This document shows positions 9,602 to 19,308 of a DNA stretch of 64,000 bases, one piece after another (position 1 is the stretch's first letter; each line of letters begins with the position of its first letter). A program made the position numbers and the translations under genes. Under the pieces are notes generated by a model that worked only from the letters and a program-made list of their open reading frames with translations, searched no databases and was not told the DNA's origin. The stretch is from Anaerofustis stercorihominis (lineage in GTDB: Bacteria > Bacillota > Clostridia > Eubacteriales > Anaerofustaceae), in the NCBI RefSeq assembly GCF_024623185.1, contig NZ_JANJZK010000003.1:98327-162326 (forward strand). Reading direction: 5' to 3'.

Positions 9602-11665
9602 CTATAATAATTTTCTGAAATAGCACCCTCTTGTAGCGTTATTGATCATTTCCTTTTTTTCAAAGTATGTTATTACTTTTTTTATATCATATATACTTTC
9701 ATTATTAAATATAAATATTTTATTTATATCACTATCTAATCTATCAAGTTTGTCAAATATGCATAAAGGATATGTATTATAAATTTCGCTGGTTTGTCCG
9801 TTGCATTTTACTCTAAACTTTTTATCCATTCTATCTATCAAATACTGATTTTTATTGCAGTTTTTACATCCTATCTCTTCTTTTATTGGACAATTCCTCG
9901 CAGTCATCAAAGGCAGATATCCATATACTATAATTGATAATTCCGTATTTGTATTGATTTTATTTATATTATTTATGGTATTTTCAAAGGAAAGGGTAAT
10001 ATTTCTTAAATTACGTATTTCTTTTTCCAATAAATCAACACTGTACGAATTGGTAATATTAGTGCCAAACCCGGTCATTATATCAAAATCCATTTCATCC
10101 AGAAGATGTATTTTCCCGATAGTATGAGCAAGTCCTTTTTTAATCCCGAACTCTTTTGCCTTTAAAAGGTTTTTATTTATATCTGTCTCATCATCGAAAT
10201 ATACCCTTGGCATTTCTACTCCGATTTTATCTTTGTATTTATCGATTAAATCCTTATTTAATTTACTAATATCAAATAAAGGAATATAAGTTTCATCAAA
10301 ATAATCAAGAATAAAATCATCGAGTATACTTAAATCATTTATGACAGATATATTTTTACTACCTATAGGTCTGATTTTATCTTTTAATTTTGTTAATTTA
10401 TCTATATCATATGAAGGGAATTTACTAAGTCTGATTTCGTCCAATTTATCTGTAGCATTTCTTCTGATTTCATTTATTTTAGAAACAGGTAAAAATATAT
10501 TTTCATCTGATATTCCGGTAATATTTTCTGCGTGATAAACAGTTGAACCTAACTTCAATAAATTTTTTTCAATATTTTCTTTTGTGGTCGGTTTATTTTT
10601 TGCTTCTTCAATTATATCACTTTTAACAAAAACTCTATTATTATCTTCATCGATCATTTTAAGACAAGCATTTTTACCCAATGAAAAATCATACTTTATA
10701 TTTACTTTGACTTTATCTTCATGAATATCTTTATTTCTTATTTCATCAACTGCTGCTTTTGTATAAGATTTATCTTCTTCACTTCTTATACCAAACATAT
10801 TATTTCTTTTTCCCGTTATATATCCGTCGGTAAAACCGCTTCTGGAAAACACATCTTTGAGCAGTTCTTTATTATATTTTCCAGACTCTATTTTATTTCT
10901 TATTTCACTTACCACACTTTTTACATATTCATTGCTCTTCATCCTGCCTTCGATTTTTAAAGAAGCAATCCCCATATTTGCAAACTCTTCTATATAATCT
11001 ATAAAACAAACATCTTTAAGAGACAAATCATACCTTCCCTTATCTTTAACACAGAAAGGAAGCCTGCATACCCCGGCACATAGCCCCCTGTTCCCGCTTC
11101 GTTCTCCCAGAGCGGAAGAAAAATAACACTGCCCGGAAACACTCATGCATAAAGCCCCATGAATAAAAATTTCAACTTCTACATCGACTTCATCCATAAT
11201 TCTTTTTATTTCATTTAAAGAAAGTTCCCTTGAAAGGACAACTCTGTCAAACCCCATATCCTTAAGTTTCTTTGCATCACTCACATTATGCACACTAAGC
11301 TGGGTGGAAGCATGAAGAGGGACCTTTGAAATTTGTCTTAAAATATTTATTACTCCAAGGTCCTGAACAATGATCGCATCAAAACCCACTTTATTAATAA
11401 CTTCAATCTCTTCTATTAAATCCTTGATTTCATTGTCGTAAACCAATGTATTCAGTGTCACATGAGCCTTCTTACCTCTTAAATGACAAAAATCAACTGC
11501 TTCTTTTATATCCTCAAACTTAGAGAAATTCTCGGCATTTCTCCTTGCATTAAAATTAGAAAGCCCAAAATATACGCTATCGGCTCCAGATAAAATAGAC
11601 GTCTTTAAATTATCAAAACTCCCGGCAGGTGCTAAAATTTCTATTTCATTTCCATTAACTATCAT
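9602..11665 (-). CDS. U32-family (collagenase-like) protein, RlhA-type with DUF3656
   Basis: The 687-residue protein opens ILAPAGSFDNLKTSILSGADSVYFG, the U32 signature. It has a four-cysteine cluster in GALCMSVSGQC...GLCAGVC and a C-terminal DUF3656-like half (from about residue 370). Despite the peptidase name, characterised members (RlhA, TrhP) are RNA hydroxylation factors acting on 23S rRNA C2501 or tRNA wobble uridine, and the cysteines are thought to bind an iron-sulfur cluster. The two-domain layout points to RlhA rather than TrhP. Inference: an RNA modification enzyme. It shares a transcript with the PHP gene and is divergent from spoIIE. Confidence 0.85.
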   Translation of the reverse strand: MIVNGNEIEILAPAGSFDNLKTSILSGADSVYFGLSNFNARRNAENFSKFEDIKEAVDFCHLRGKKAHVTLNTLVYDNEIKDLIEEIEVINKVGFDAIIVQDLGVINILRQISKVPLHASTQLSVHNVSDAKKLKDMGFDRVVLSRELSLNEIKRIMDEVDVEVEIFIHGALCMSVSGQCYFSSALGERSGNRGLCAGVCRLPFCVKDKGRYDLSLKDVCFIDYIEEFANMGIASLKIEGRMKSNEYVKSVVSEIRNKIESGKYNKELLKDVFSRSGFTDGYITGKRNNMFGIRSEEDKSYTKAAVDEIRNKDIHEDKVKVNIKYDFSLGKNACLKMIDEDNNRVFVKSDIIEEAKNKPTTKENIEKNLLKLGSTVYHAENITGISDENIFLPVSKINEIRRNATDKLDEIRLSKFPSYDIDKLTKLKDKIRPIGSKNISVINDLSILDDFILDYFDETYIPLFDISKLNKDLIDKYKDKIGVEMPRVYFDDETDINKNLLKAKEFGIKKGLAHTIGKIHLLDEMDFDIMTGFGTNITNSYSVDLLEKEIRNLRNITLSFENTINNINKINTNTELSIIVYGYLPLMTARNCPIKEEIGCKNCNKNQYLIDRMDKKFRVKCNGQTSEIYNTYPLCIFDKLDRLDSDINKIFIFNNESIYDIKKVITYFEKKEMINNATRGCYFRKLL

Positions 11666-11828
11666 AAAAGTACCTTCAAATATTTATTTCAATGTAAGTA
11701 TATAATAATAGCTATTTAAATACAAATATTTGAATGCTTTTTTATTTTTTTTAGAATTCTGCTAGATTTCACCAAATTTCTCCATGGATTATTTCTATAA
11801 TTTTTTTATAACTTATAGGAGGCTTAAA

Positions 11829-14198
11829 ATGATAAGTAGAGAAGGAATTATTAAAATAAACAATACATATAATAAAAACATAAAAAAAGAAAAAGAGACT
11901 AAAAAAAACAATTTTACCCTATATAAAAACATAATCATAACGATTTTGTCCATTCTCGGTAGCTTTAGTATATTCTTTTCCTACACTTTACCTTTTGTTT
12001 TCGGTATCAGTGCTTTTATCATTTATAAAGAAGAACTTTCAAACATCCCCTTAGTTCTTATGGTGATAATAACATCTTTTACTCTTGGGATATCATCAGG
12101 GATAAGACTTATTTTTTCCATATTACTGATGTTCGTACTTAACCGAAACTATATTATAAACAGTAATAAAGCTACATACGCATGCCTTTCAAGTGTCATT
12201 ACATTATTTAGCGGCTTACTTATGAATTACATAGCTAAAAATCCTCCAATAAATAATATGTACTGTGCACTTGAAGCCCTTAGTTTGGTAATAGTTTTCT
12301 TTATCTTCGATACTGCCTATAACTTAATTGAAAATATTAATTTAAAAAAAGAATTTTCATCCTTTGAAGCCTTAAGCCTTGGAGTCGTATTTTCGATTAT
12401 TTTACTTGGTACGGCAGATATAAATATATTTACCTTATCGGTAGCTATGATTTTTACTACCTTCCTTTTGTTATTCGTAGCTACATACTTCTCTCTAAGC
12501 CTCTGTTTAAGTTTTTCACTGGTAAGCAGTATCCTCCTTACTTTAAGAGGAGGATTTGATACCGATATAATACTTATATTTACCGTTGCATGCTTGTTTG
12601 CATCAATGACGAAAAACATATCCAAAATAACCAGTACTCTTATCTTTGGATTTACGGCGCTTACATTATCGTGTTATATAAATAAAAGTATAATGTTTAC
12701 AGTAGGAATAAAAGAGATACTGATTGCTTCTGTAGCTTTTTTGATTTTCACGGCAGTGTTTAATGATAGGATAATGGCATTTCTAAGCTCAACCGAAACC
12801 ATAGACCATGGAAACATATTCAATAATGCCATAAAGAAGACCATAAAAGAAGAAATAGAAAATAAAAAGAATATGATCAACGAGGTAAGCTACAATATTA
12901 CCCTTAATAATAAAGATAAGAATACTAACGTGACTAAAAGTATCTGCAAAGTACTTACCGCTGATATTTGTACAAACTGTGAAAATTTTCATAAATGCTG
13001 GAATGAAGAAGGTGAAGATACTTTTGTAAATTTCTCACAAGTAATACTCGATACATATAACGGAACGATCACATCTAAAAAAGATTTACCTAAGAGTTTT
13101 ATAAATAAATGCAAATATAACTTTTTTATGTTTAAAAGCACATCTTATCTTTGTGATAATTTAAAACTTAAAAAAGAATATAACGATAAATTAAATAAAT
13201 TCAAGAGTCTTATGAAAATAGAATTCAATAGTGTCAATAAAACTTTGGATAACATATATAACAATATAAAAAAAGGACTAAATTATTTTTCAAGCGATGA
13301 AAAGAAAGTAAAGGAAGGATTATTCTCAATGGGAATAATCGTAAAGGAAGCAGTTATCTTAGAAGACTTTCAAGGAAAAATCAAAACTTATCTGAAGACG
13401 GGAAAAAGATTATCAAGCGAAGAATATCGAATAACCGTACCTCTACTATTAAGCGAAATACTTGGTAAAAATATAATGTACGATTACAACTCCTACACAG
13501 AACAGGCTTTTGAAGCTTTTGAATATACCTTCACGGAAAGAATGCCTTATTCTCTAAGTGTAGGAGTCAGAAGAGAGAAAAAGGAAAACAGAGAAGAATG
13601 CGGAGACAACTATTCCAATATAGTTCTCCCAACTAACACACATTTAATTGCCCTCGCCGACGGAATGGGGAGCGGAGAAAAAGCAAATAAGCAAAGTGAA
13701 AGAGTATTAAATTTACTCGAAGAAATGCTTAGCTGTGGAAGCGGTGAAGAAAACAGTGTAAATATGATCAATTCTATTCTTTCATTAGAAGAAGATGAAA
13801 TATTTACGACTTTGGATGTAGTACTGTTTGATTTATATAATGCGGAAGCGGAATTTATAAAAGCCGGAGCACTTGAAAGTTATTTAAAAAGAGACGGTGA
13901 GATAATGGACTTGACCGGAGAGGCCCTTCCGATCGGTATTATAGAAAATATAAATTTAGCTACAGAAAAACTAAAACTTAAAAATAACGATTATTTATAT
14001 CTTATAAGCGACGGCTTCTTGGAAGCATTCTCCGATGACAGAGAACTTATAAAACAAAAAATACAAAATATGGAATACAGAAATCCTCAAAAAATAGCAG
14101 ACGAACTGTTCAACGAAGCATATGCGAGAAGCCTCGGAAAATTAAAAGATGATGTAAGTATCCTTGTAGTCAAGGTCAGAGAAGAAATAGCAGGATAA
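11829..14198 (+). CDS. spoIIE: Stage II sporulation protein E, PP2C-type phosphatase
   Basis: Membrane phosphatase that dephosphorylates SpoIIAA and so activates sigma F in the forespore. The N-terminal third (about 40-310) is a run of hydrophobic segments (around ten). A cysteine-bearing middle region follows (ICTNCENFHKCW), then a C-terminal PP2C domain from about residue 580 with ALADGMGSGEKAN, GALESYLKRDG, LISDGFLEAF and KDDVSILVVKV. I start it at the ATG directly behind AGGAGG (11819-11824), giving 789 residues; an ATG at 11784 has no such site. A terminator follows at once, so it is monocistronic. Confidence 0.95.
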   Translation: MISREGIIKINNTYNKNIKKEKETKKNNFTLYKNIIITILSILGSFSIFFSYTLPFVFGISAFIIYKEELSNIPLVLMVIITSFTLGISSGIRLIFSILLMFVLNRNYIINSNKATYACLSSVITLFSGLLMNYIAKNPPINNMYCALEALSLVIVFFIFDTAYNLIENINLKKEFSSFEALSLGVVFSIILLGTADINIFTLSVAMIFTTFLLLFVATYFSLSLCLSFSLVSSILLTLRGGFDTDIILIFTVACLFASMTKNISKITSTLIFGFTALTLSCYINKSIMFTVGIKEILIASVAFLIFTAVFNDRIMAFLSSTETIDHGNIFNNAIKKTIKEEIENKKNMINEVSYNITLNNKDKNTNVTKSICKVLTADICTNCENFHKCWNEEGEDTFVNFSQVILDTYNGTITSKKDLPKSFINKCKYNFFMFKSTSYLCDNLKLKKEYNDKLNKFKSLMKIEFNSVNKTLDNIYNNIKKGLNYFSSDEKKVKEGLFSMGIIVKEAVILEDFQGKIKTYLKTGKRLSSEEYRITVPLLLSEILGKNIMYDYNSYTEQAFEAFEYTFTERMPYSLSVGVRREKKENREECGDNYSNIVLPTNTHLIALADGMGSGEKANKQSERVLNLLEEMLSCGSGEENSVNMINSILSLEEDEIFTTLDVVLFDLYNAEAEFIKAGALESYLKRDGEIMDLTGEALPIGIIENINLATEKLKLKNNDYLYLISDGFLEAFSDDRELIKQKIQNMEYRNPQKIADELFNEAYARSLGKLKDDVSILVVKVREEIAG

Positions 14199-14226
14199 AA
14201 GAACTCCTTAGTGAGTTCTTTTTTAT
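14197..14226 (+). terminator. Terminator of spoIIE
   Basis: AGAACTC (14200-14206), CTTAGT loop, GAGTTCT (14213-14219), T-run. Confidence 0.9.
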
Positions 14227-14550
14227 TAATCATTAAAATAATAATATAATACTAAAATATTAATTATTCATTAATAAATTTATATTATTGTTTATATATT
14301 TATATTAAATCAAATTCAATTTTTTTGTATTAATTTAAATATCATTATATTGTTTCATAAATGTTTTTTTAAGACAAATATTGATTAATAAAATAAAAAT
14401 TTTAATTTTATTATTTGTATATCATATAAATTTAAAATACATATAAGTTATAAAATAATATTGATAATCAAAGAAAATCTATAAAAAACAACCAAATAGT
14501 TATAAAATATAGTAATATTTTAAAATAAATCTCAAAAAAGTAACTTTAAT
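14227..14550. other. AT-rich intergenic region
   Basis: Over 300 bases of very AT-rich sequence between spoIIE and the surface protein gene. It contains homopolymer-rich and TATA-like stretches. No gene, structured RNA or convincing promoter was identified before the repeats at 14559. Confidence 0.5.
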
Positions 14551-14558
14551 TTGTAAAT

Positions 14559-14590
14559 GTAACCGATGTGTAACCGATAAGGAATATACT
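14559..14590 (+). promoter_or_regulatory. Tandem GTAACCGAT sites upstream of a -10-like TATACT
   Basis: GTAACCGAT occurs at 14559-14567 and again at 14570-14578, an 11-base repeat period that puts both copies on the same helix face. TATACT at 14585-14590 could be the -10 box; no canonical -35 lies 17 bases before it. This fits an activator-dependent promoter for the surface protein gene. Inference. Confidence 0.5.
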
Positions 14591-14628
14591 AATAACATAA
14601 ACAGAGAGAAAAACGTTGAGGTGTAGAT

Positions 14629-16227
14629 ATGAAAAATAGAAAAGGTATGAAAACTTTAGTAGCGATAATGATAAGTATGTTACTAGTACTGCAATGTGCT
14701 GGACCGATATTTGCAGCAGAAGAAATAGCTGAGGAAGCATCTGTAGTAAGCGAAGAAGTTATCGACAAAGAAGCAAAAGAAGAAGTAAAAGCTGAAGTAG
14801 AAGAAGCTAAGGAAGAAAAAGCTGAAGAAGAAAAGGCAGAAGTCAAAGAAGAAAAAGTTGAAAAAACTGAAGCTAAAAAAGAAGTAAAAGAAGAAACTTC
14901 TAAAGAATCAAAAGCTGTAAAACCAGAAGCAAAAGCAGTTAAAAATTCAAAGAGCGTAAAAGAAGCTGTTAATCCATGTACTATAACATATGTAATGGAC
15001 GAAGAATACTTTGACGTATACAGCTTCAACAAAGGACCTGCGGATGCGAAGACATATACCGAAGAAAAGAACAGGATAACAGGGTTCGGAGCATTTTATA
15101 AAGACAGAGAAACAAACAAATATATGTTTGATGTAACAATGACATTATTAAATGATGCAACAGGAACACTAAGCGGAAAGAAAGTTACATTCCCAGCCGG
15201 AACGATCGTATCTGTAAGAAGCGAAAGATATGACGGAAGTTTTGAAGCAAAAGTAAACTACAATACAGAAGGCGAAGGCAAAGGTTTCGGATATACTACA
15301 TTTGATGCGGATCAAAATATAAGAATATTGGTTACACCTTATTATACAGTAAAATACTCAGTAAACTTTGAAGCAGGAGAAAACGGTAAATTAGAAGGCG
15401 AAACAACATTTGCAGACATCAATAAAGGAAGCGAATTCAAAAACGTAGTTAAAGTTCCAACACCGGTAGCAGACGAAGGATATGAATTTTCACACTGGGA
15501 AAGTGCATTACCTGAAGATGGACACAGAGTAAGAAGTGATGAAACATACAAAGCAGTATTCGAAGTAAAAGAAGTTATTGAACCTGCAGAACCTGTAGTA
15601 CCTGCGGAGCCGACAGAACCTGAAGGACCAAACAACGATGATAACAATGTAACAACACCCGATGACGAAGAAATAGTAACACCTGACAATGGAAATACAC
15701 AAGCAGCAACAACCGGAACAGTAAAAACAACAACAGTAGCAAGAAATAACGCTGCAGCTTCAGTAGGAACGTCAGCAGCAAACACAGGAAACGTACAACC
15801 GGCAACAGTTGTAACTCCAGTAAATAATAACACAACTACAATCAATGATAATAATACACCATTAGCTAACGGTGCAAACCAAAGCGAAGGAACAACTATC
15901 AACGATAATCAAACACCGCTTGCAAATGCAGAACAAAGTGAAGCGGGAAGCTTTGCATTAGTAAATATATTACTAGCAGTACTAAGCATAATATCAGCAT
16001 TGGTAATCGGACTTAAAGGAATGAGAAGAGAAGGCAAAATGAGCATGACTTTAGTTGGAATCATTATGGCGATAGTAAGTGTAGCGGTATTCTTCTTAAC
16101 ACAAGATTTAAGCGGAAATATGGTAATTGCGGATGTATTCACGGTAGTTATGGCAGTAATAGCAGGGGTACAATTAGCAGTTGGATATATGATGAATAGA
16201 GAAGAAGCTAGAGAAGAAAACAGATAG
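14629..16227 (+). CDS. Secreted/membrane surface protein with Glu/Lys-rich stalk, InlB-B-like repeat and C-terminal membrane segments
   Basis: A signal peptide covers residues 1-30 (basic start, hydrophobic core, IFAAEE). Residues 31-115 are a low-complexity Glu/Lys/Ala stalk. A folded region of about 120-225 has no recognised family. Residues about 240-310 resemble an InlB B-repeat/Listeria-Bacteroides repeat (VNFEAGENGKLEGET ... GYEFSHWES ... YKAVFEV). A Pro/Thr/Asn linker follows, then two copies of TTINDNxTPLA, a motif found just before the wall or membrane end of many Firmicutes surface proteins. The end (about 440-525) has three hydrophobic segments and a charged tail. There is no LPXTG motif. 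The start follows TTGAGGTG. Role unknown, plausibly envelope structure or adhesion. Confidence 0.75.
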   Translation: MKNRKGMKTLVAIMISMLLVLQCAGPIFAAEEIAEEASVVSEEVIDKEAKEEVKAEVEEAKEEKAEEEKAEVKEEKVEKTEAKKEVKEETSKESKAVKPEAKAVKNSKSVKEAVNPCTITYVMDEEYFDVYSFNKGPADAKTYTEEKNRITGFGAFYKDRETNKYMFDVTMTLLNDATGTLSGKKVTFPAGTIVSVRSERYDGSFEAKVNYNTEGEGKGFGYTTFDADQNIRILVTPYYTVKYSVNFEAGENGKLEGETTFADINKGSEFKNVVKVPTPVADEGYEFSHWESALPEDGHRVRSDETYKAVFEVKEVIEPAEPVVPAEPTEPEGPNNDDNNVTTPDDEEIVTPDNGNTQAATTGTVKTTTVARNNAAASVGTSAANTGNVQPATVVTPVNNNTTTINDNNTPLANGANQSEGTTINDNQTPLANAEQSEAGSFALVNILLAVLSIISALVIGLKGMRREGKMSMTLVGIIMAIVSVAVFFLTQDLSGNMVIADVFTVVMAVIAGVQLAVGYMMNREEAREENR

Positions 16228-16249
16228 TATAGTATAATATAAGAATAAC

Positions 16250-16284
16250 AAAAAACCCTTATTTATTAAATTGAGGGTTTTTTA
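16250..16284 (+). terminator. Terminator of the surface protein gene
   Basis: AAAAACCCT (16251-16259), 14-base loop, AGGGTTTTT (16274-16282) and T-run. Confidence 0.8.
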
Positions 16285-16382
16285 TTGGAAATATATAAAT
16301 AATCAATATAACCTTAGCAATTAAAGTTCTACAATAGATAAAGAATAGAATACGTTATTAGACAGAATATTATTTGTTATAT

Positions 16383-16655
16383 TTAATATAAGACGTCAAA
16401 AGATGTTTCATTTTGAATGATTTCTATATAATCTACCTTCATAGATGCTATATAGATAAAACGGTCGTACTTTAATTCTTTTATAGCTTCATCTATAAGA
16501 TATTCTTCTCCTTGAAATTCAGCTTCTACATTTCCGTTTTTTAAGTTTTTTACAAACCCTGTCAGACCAAGTTTAGTAGCTTCTTTATAAGCGGTGTATC
16601 TAAACCCTACAGCCTGAACTCTTCCTTTAAAAATGTAATGTTTTCTTACTTTCAT
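16383..16655 (-). CDS. acyP: Acylphosphatase
   Basis: Small cytosolic enzyme hydrolysing acyl phosphates. The catalytic arginine lies in GRVQAVGFRY and the asparagine in GFVKNLKNGNVE; the length of 90 residues is typical. I start it at MKVRKHY, which follows AGAGAGGTG; the longer reading from 16685 would run into the end of tag. It lies 14 bases after tag and is probably cotranscribed. Confidence 0.93.
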   Translation of the reverse strand: MKVRKHYIFKGRVQAVGFRYTAYKEATKLGLTGFVKNLKNGNVEAEFQGEEYLIDEAIKELKYDRFIYIASMKVDYIEIIQNETSFDVLY

Positions 16656-16669
16656 AATAAACACCTCTC

Positions 16670-17227
16670 TTAATATCTGAAACACTCTTTTTCATGGTCA
16701 TTTATTATTCCTATGGATTGAAGATAAGAGTATATAATTATCGTCCCCACATATTTCATACCGCGTTTTTTTAAGTCTCTTGATACAGTATCAGATAGTT
16801 CATTATGCGTTGGCATATTGTCATCGGTATTTTTTATTATTTTGCCATTTGTAAAGCCCCAGATATAATTCTTAAAACTTCCGAATTCATTTTGTATCTT
16901 TATAAATATTTTAGCATTGTTTATTGCTGCATTTATTTTGTTTTTATTCCTAACTATATCTTTATTGTTTAATAATTCGTTTACCTTTTCTTCACTGTAT
17001 TTAGATACTTTAATTACATCGAAATTGTCAAATGCTTTTCTAAATGCTTCTCTTTTTTTTAGTATCGTTATCCACGATAGACCTGCCTGAAACCCTTCAA
17101 GTATAAGCATTTCAAATAACTCTTTATCATTATAGGTAGGTACGCCCCACTCGTTATCGTGATAATCGATATAAATTTCAGAATTTAAATCTACCCATTT
17201 GCATCTTTTTATGTTTTCTTCTTTCAT
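16670..17227 (-). CDS. tag: DNA-3-methyladenine glycosylase I
   Basis: Base excision repair enzyme removing 3-methyladenine. The zinc ligands are visible: Cys9 in RCKWV, the His in YHDNEWG, and the C-terminal His and Cys in NDHEKECF. The block FEMLILEGFQAGLSW is the family core. The length of 185 residues matches E. coli Tag. It is the first gene of a tag-acyP pair and upstream sequence is its likely promoter region. Confidence 0.95.
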   Translation of the reverse strand: MKEENIKRCKWVDLNSEIYIDYHDNEWGVPTYNDKELFEMLILEGFQAGLSWITILKKREAFRKAFDNFDVIKVSKYSEEKVNELLNNKDIVRNKNKINAAINNAKIFIKIQNEFGSFKNYIWGFTNGKIIKNTDDNMPTHNELSDTVSRDLKKRGMKYVGTIIIYSYLQSIGIINDHEKECFRY

Positions 17228-17269
17228 ATAATACCTTCCACAGTTTATTATAAATATTATATCAGAAAT

Positions 17270-17300
17270 AAAAAAAGATGTACAACAATGTACATCTTAA
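17270..17300 (-). terminator. Terminator downstream of murC
   Basis: AAGATGTACA (17275-17284), ACAA loop, TGTACATCTT (17289-17298). A T-tract follows on the minus strand. Confidence 0.9.
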
Positions 17301-17304
17301 TAAT

Positions 17305-18705
17305 TTATTTATAAACTTCTTTTAATTTTTCTACTATATCATATGCAACCTGATTTATTGATTGGCTTCCCGCTACCAATACAAAATCTCCCGCTTTTGC
17401 ATTCTTTACTACATAGTCTCTTATATCGCTGAATTCACTTATTACTCTTGAAGGTATATTATATTTTTCTACTACTTTTTTTGCTATATCTTCGGAATAG
17501 ATATTCCATTCATTATCTTCTCTGTCAGAGTAAATATCATTTAATATAAGTTCATCCGCGCCTTTCATTGCTTCCACGAATTCATCGAATAAGAGGAATG
17601 TCCTGGAGTAAGTATGAGGCTGGAATATTACAAACAACTTATTATGTTCATAATTTTTACAAGCATCAATTGTAACCTTAAGTTCTGTGGGATGATGTGC
17701 ATAGTCCTCAATAACAGTAATATCGTTAACTATACCTCTCTTTTCAAATCTTCTTTTAGCTCCGGTAAACTCTTTAAAGCTGTCATTTACAACTTCTTTA
17801 TCTATCATGAAAAAGTCTGCTACGGCTACTACGCTCAAAGCATTTAAAACATTATGTTCACCCGGGATATTTAGTTCAAAATTGTGATAGAATTCTCCGT
17901 GTTTATAAACATCGAAGTTTGGATTACCGAATTTATCATATGTTATGTTCTTGGCTACAAAATCATTGCTGTCGGATAGTCCTGCTTTAACAATTTTACA
18001 TTCTAAACCTTCAAGTATATCCAAAACATTTTCATCGTCTCCGTTTACTACAAGCATTCCGTCTTTTGGTGTTATCTGTGCAAATTTTCTAAAAGATTCT
18101 TTTATTTGTTCAAGTCCGCCGGTAAAGTAATCTAAATGATCTTTTTCTATATTTTGAATTGTTCCCACAAAATGTCTTGAGTGTAAGAAACTATCCACAA
18201 ATTCACATGCTTCTATAACAAAATAATCGCTGTCGCCCACTCTTGAATTCCCGTTTATCTTTTTAAGCGTTCCGCCTATTGAAATAGAAGGGTCTAAATT
18301 TGCATTTAAAAAAACTAAAGACATCAATGAAGAGGTTGTAGTTTTTCCATGAGTACCGCTTACTGCAATTGTTCTTTTATAATATCTGCTGATGAGTCCG
18401 AGATAAACAGAACGTTCAAGTTCTAAGATACCTTTGTTTTTTCCTTCTACTCTTTCAGGGTTATTTTCTCTTATAGCTGCTGAATATACGATTAGATCAA
18501 TATCATCAGTTATATTTTCTTTATTATGTCCGATAATTACTTTAATTCCATTTTTTTCTAACTTCTCTGTATATACACAAGGTCTCATGTCAGAACCCAA
18601 AACTTCTTTGCCGTTGATTTTAGACATAAGAGCAAGCCCCGACATACTGGTTCCGCCGATACCTATAAAATATATTTTTTTAATATTCTCTAAATCTATA
18701 TTCAT
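17305..18705 (-). CDS. murC: UDP-N-acetylmuramate-L-alanine ligase
   Basis: ATP-dependent Mur ligase adding the first L-Ala of the peptidoglycan stem. The N-terminal Rossmann domain has FIGIGGTSMSGLA, the P-loop is SGTHGKTTT near residue 116, and EACEFVDSF, GEHNVLNALS, EDYAHHPTE and FQPHTYSRT are MurC-specific. The length of 466 residues is normal. It is monocistronic, with a terminator behind it and a divergent spoVG in front. Confidence 0.97.
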   Translation of the reverse strand: MNIDLENIKKIYFIGIGGTSMSGLALMSKINGKEVLGSDMRPCVYTEKLEKNGIKVIIGHNKENITDDIDLIVYSAAIRENNPERVEGKNKGILELERSVYLGLISRYYKRTIAVSGTHGKTTTSSLMSLVFLNANLDPSISIGGTLKKINGNSRVGDSDYFVIEACEFVDSFLHSRHFVGTIQNIEKDHLDYFTGGLEQIKESFRKFAQITPKDGMLVVNGDDENVLDILEGLECKIVKAGLSDSNDFVAKNITYDKFGNPNFDVYKHGEFYHNFELNIPGEHNVLNALSVVAVADFFMIDKEVVNDSFKEFTGAKRRFEKRGIVNDITVIEDYAHHPTELKVTIDACKNYEHNKLFVIFQPHTYSRTFLLFDEFVEAMKGADELILNDIYSDREDNEWNIYSEDIAKKVVEKYNIPSRVISEFSDIRDYVVKNAKAGDFVLVAGSQSINQVAYDIVEKLKEVYK

Positions 18706-18754
18706 AATTAATTCACCGCCATGTAATTTTTATCTTAAAATAAATATAATATAC

Positions 18755-18783
18755 ATTTTACTATGTTTTTATAATTTTTACAA
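18755..18783 (-). promoter_or_regulatory. Candidate promoter of murC
   Basis: On the minus strand TTGTAA (complement of 18778-18783) is separated by 17 bases from TAAAAT (complement of 18755-18760). The -10 is weak but the spacing is ideal. Confidence 0.45.
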
Positions 18784-18902
18784 TATGTATTTTATTGTAT
18801 ATAACTATAGTTAAATATACTAATAAAATATATGCATCTTATTTTAAAATATAACTATTATGAGAATCCCAAATCCCTTATGTACAGCCTATGTAATCGT
18901 TG

Positions 18903-18931
18903 TTGCAATTATAAAATTTATGAGGTATAAT
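18903..18931 (+). promoter_or_regulatory. Sigma-A-like promoter of spoVG
   Basis: TTGCAA (18903-18908), 17-base spacer, TATAAT (18926-18931). A strong AAAGGGAGG ribosome binding site follows before the ATG at 18964. Confidence 0.75.
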
Positions 18932-18963
18932 ATTTATAACAGATTAAAGGGAGGAAACGTATA

Positions 18964-19245
18964 ATGCAAATCACAGACATTAGGGTAAGAAAGACATATG
19001 ATGAAGGTAAGATGAAAGCAATTGTATCAGTAACATTTGACGATCAGTTTGTTATTCACGACATCAAAATTATTGAAGGAGATAATGGGGTATTTATTGC
19101 TATGCCGAGCAGAAAAATGCCTAATGGGGAATTCAAAGATATTGCACATCCTATAAACCTAGAAACCAGAGTCGATATTCAAAATAAGGTTTTAAAAGCT
19201 TATGAAGAAAAGTTACAGGAATTAGAAAACGAAGTTGAAGATTAG
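18964..19245 (+). CDS. spoVG: Septation / RNA-binding regulator SpoVG
   Basis: The opening [19 protein letters not shown], the core [21 protein letters not shown] and a charged helical tail identify SpoVG. This nucleic acid-binding protein affects asymmetric septation, cortex formation and, in pathogens, surface and virulence genes. The length of 93 residues is usual. It has its own promoter and terminator. Confidence 0.97.
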   Translation: MQITDIRVRKTYDEGKMKAIVSVTFDDQFVIHDIKIIEGDNGVFIAMPSRKMPNGEFKDIAHPINLETRVDIQNKVLKAYEEKLQELENEVED

Positions 19246-19255
19246 TTTTTCTAAA

Positions 19256-19288
19256 AGGGCAGTTCTCTATTAGGGGAACTGTTTTTTT
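19256..19288 (+). terminator. Terminator of spoVG
   Basis: GCAGTTC, nine-base loop, GGAACTGT, T-run. Confidence 0.85.
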
Positions 19289-19308
19289 GTATTTGGAATG
19301 AGGGGATT

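Noticed and set aside
15342..15902. Long open frames on the minus strand opposite the surface protein (and 14589-15032)
   Set aside because: They mirror the biased, repetitive codon use of the Thr/Asn/Glu-rich surface protein, have no ribosome binding sites and give Val/Ser/Leu-rich nonsense.
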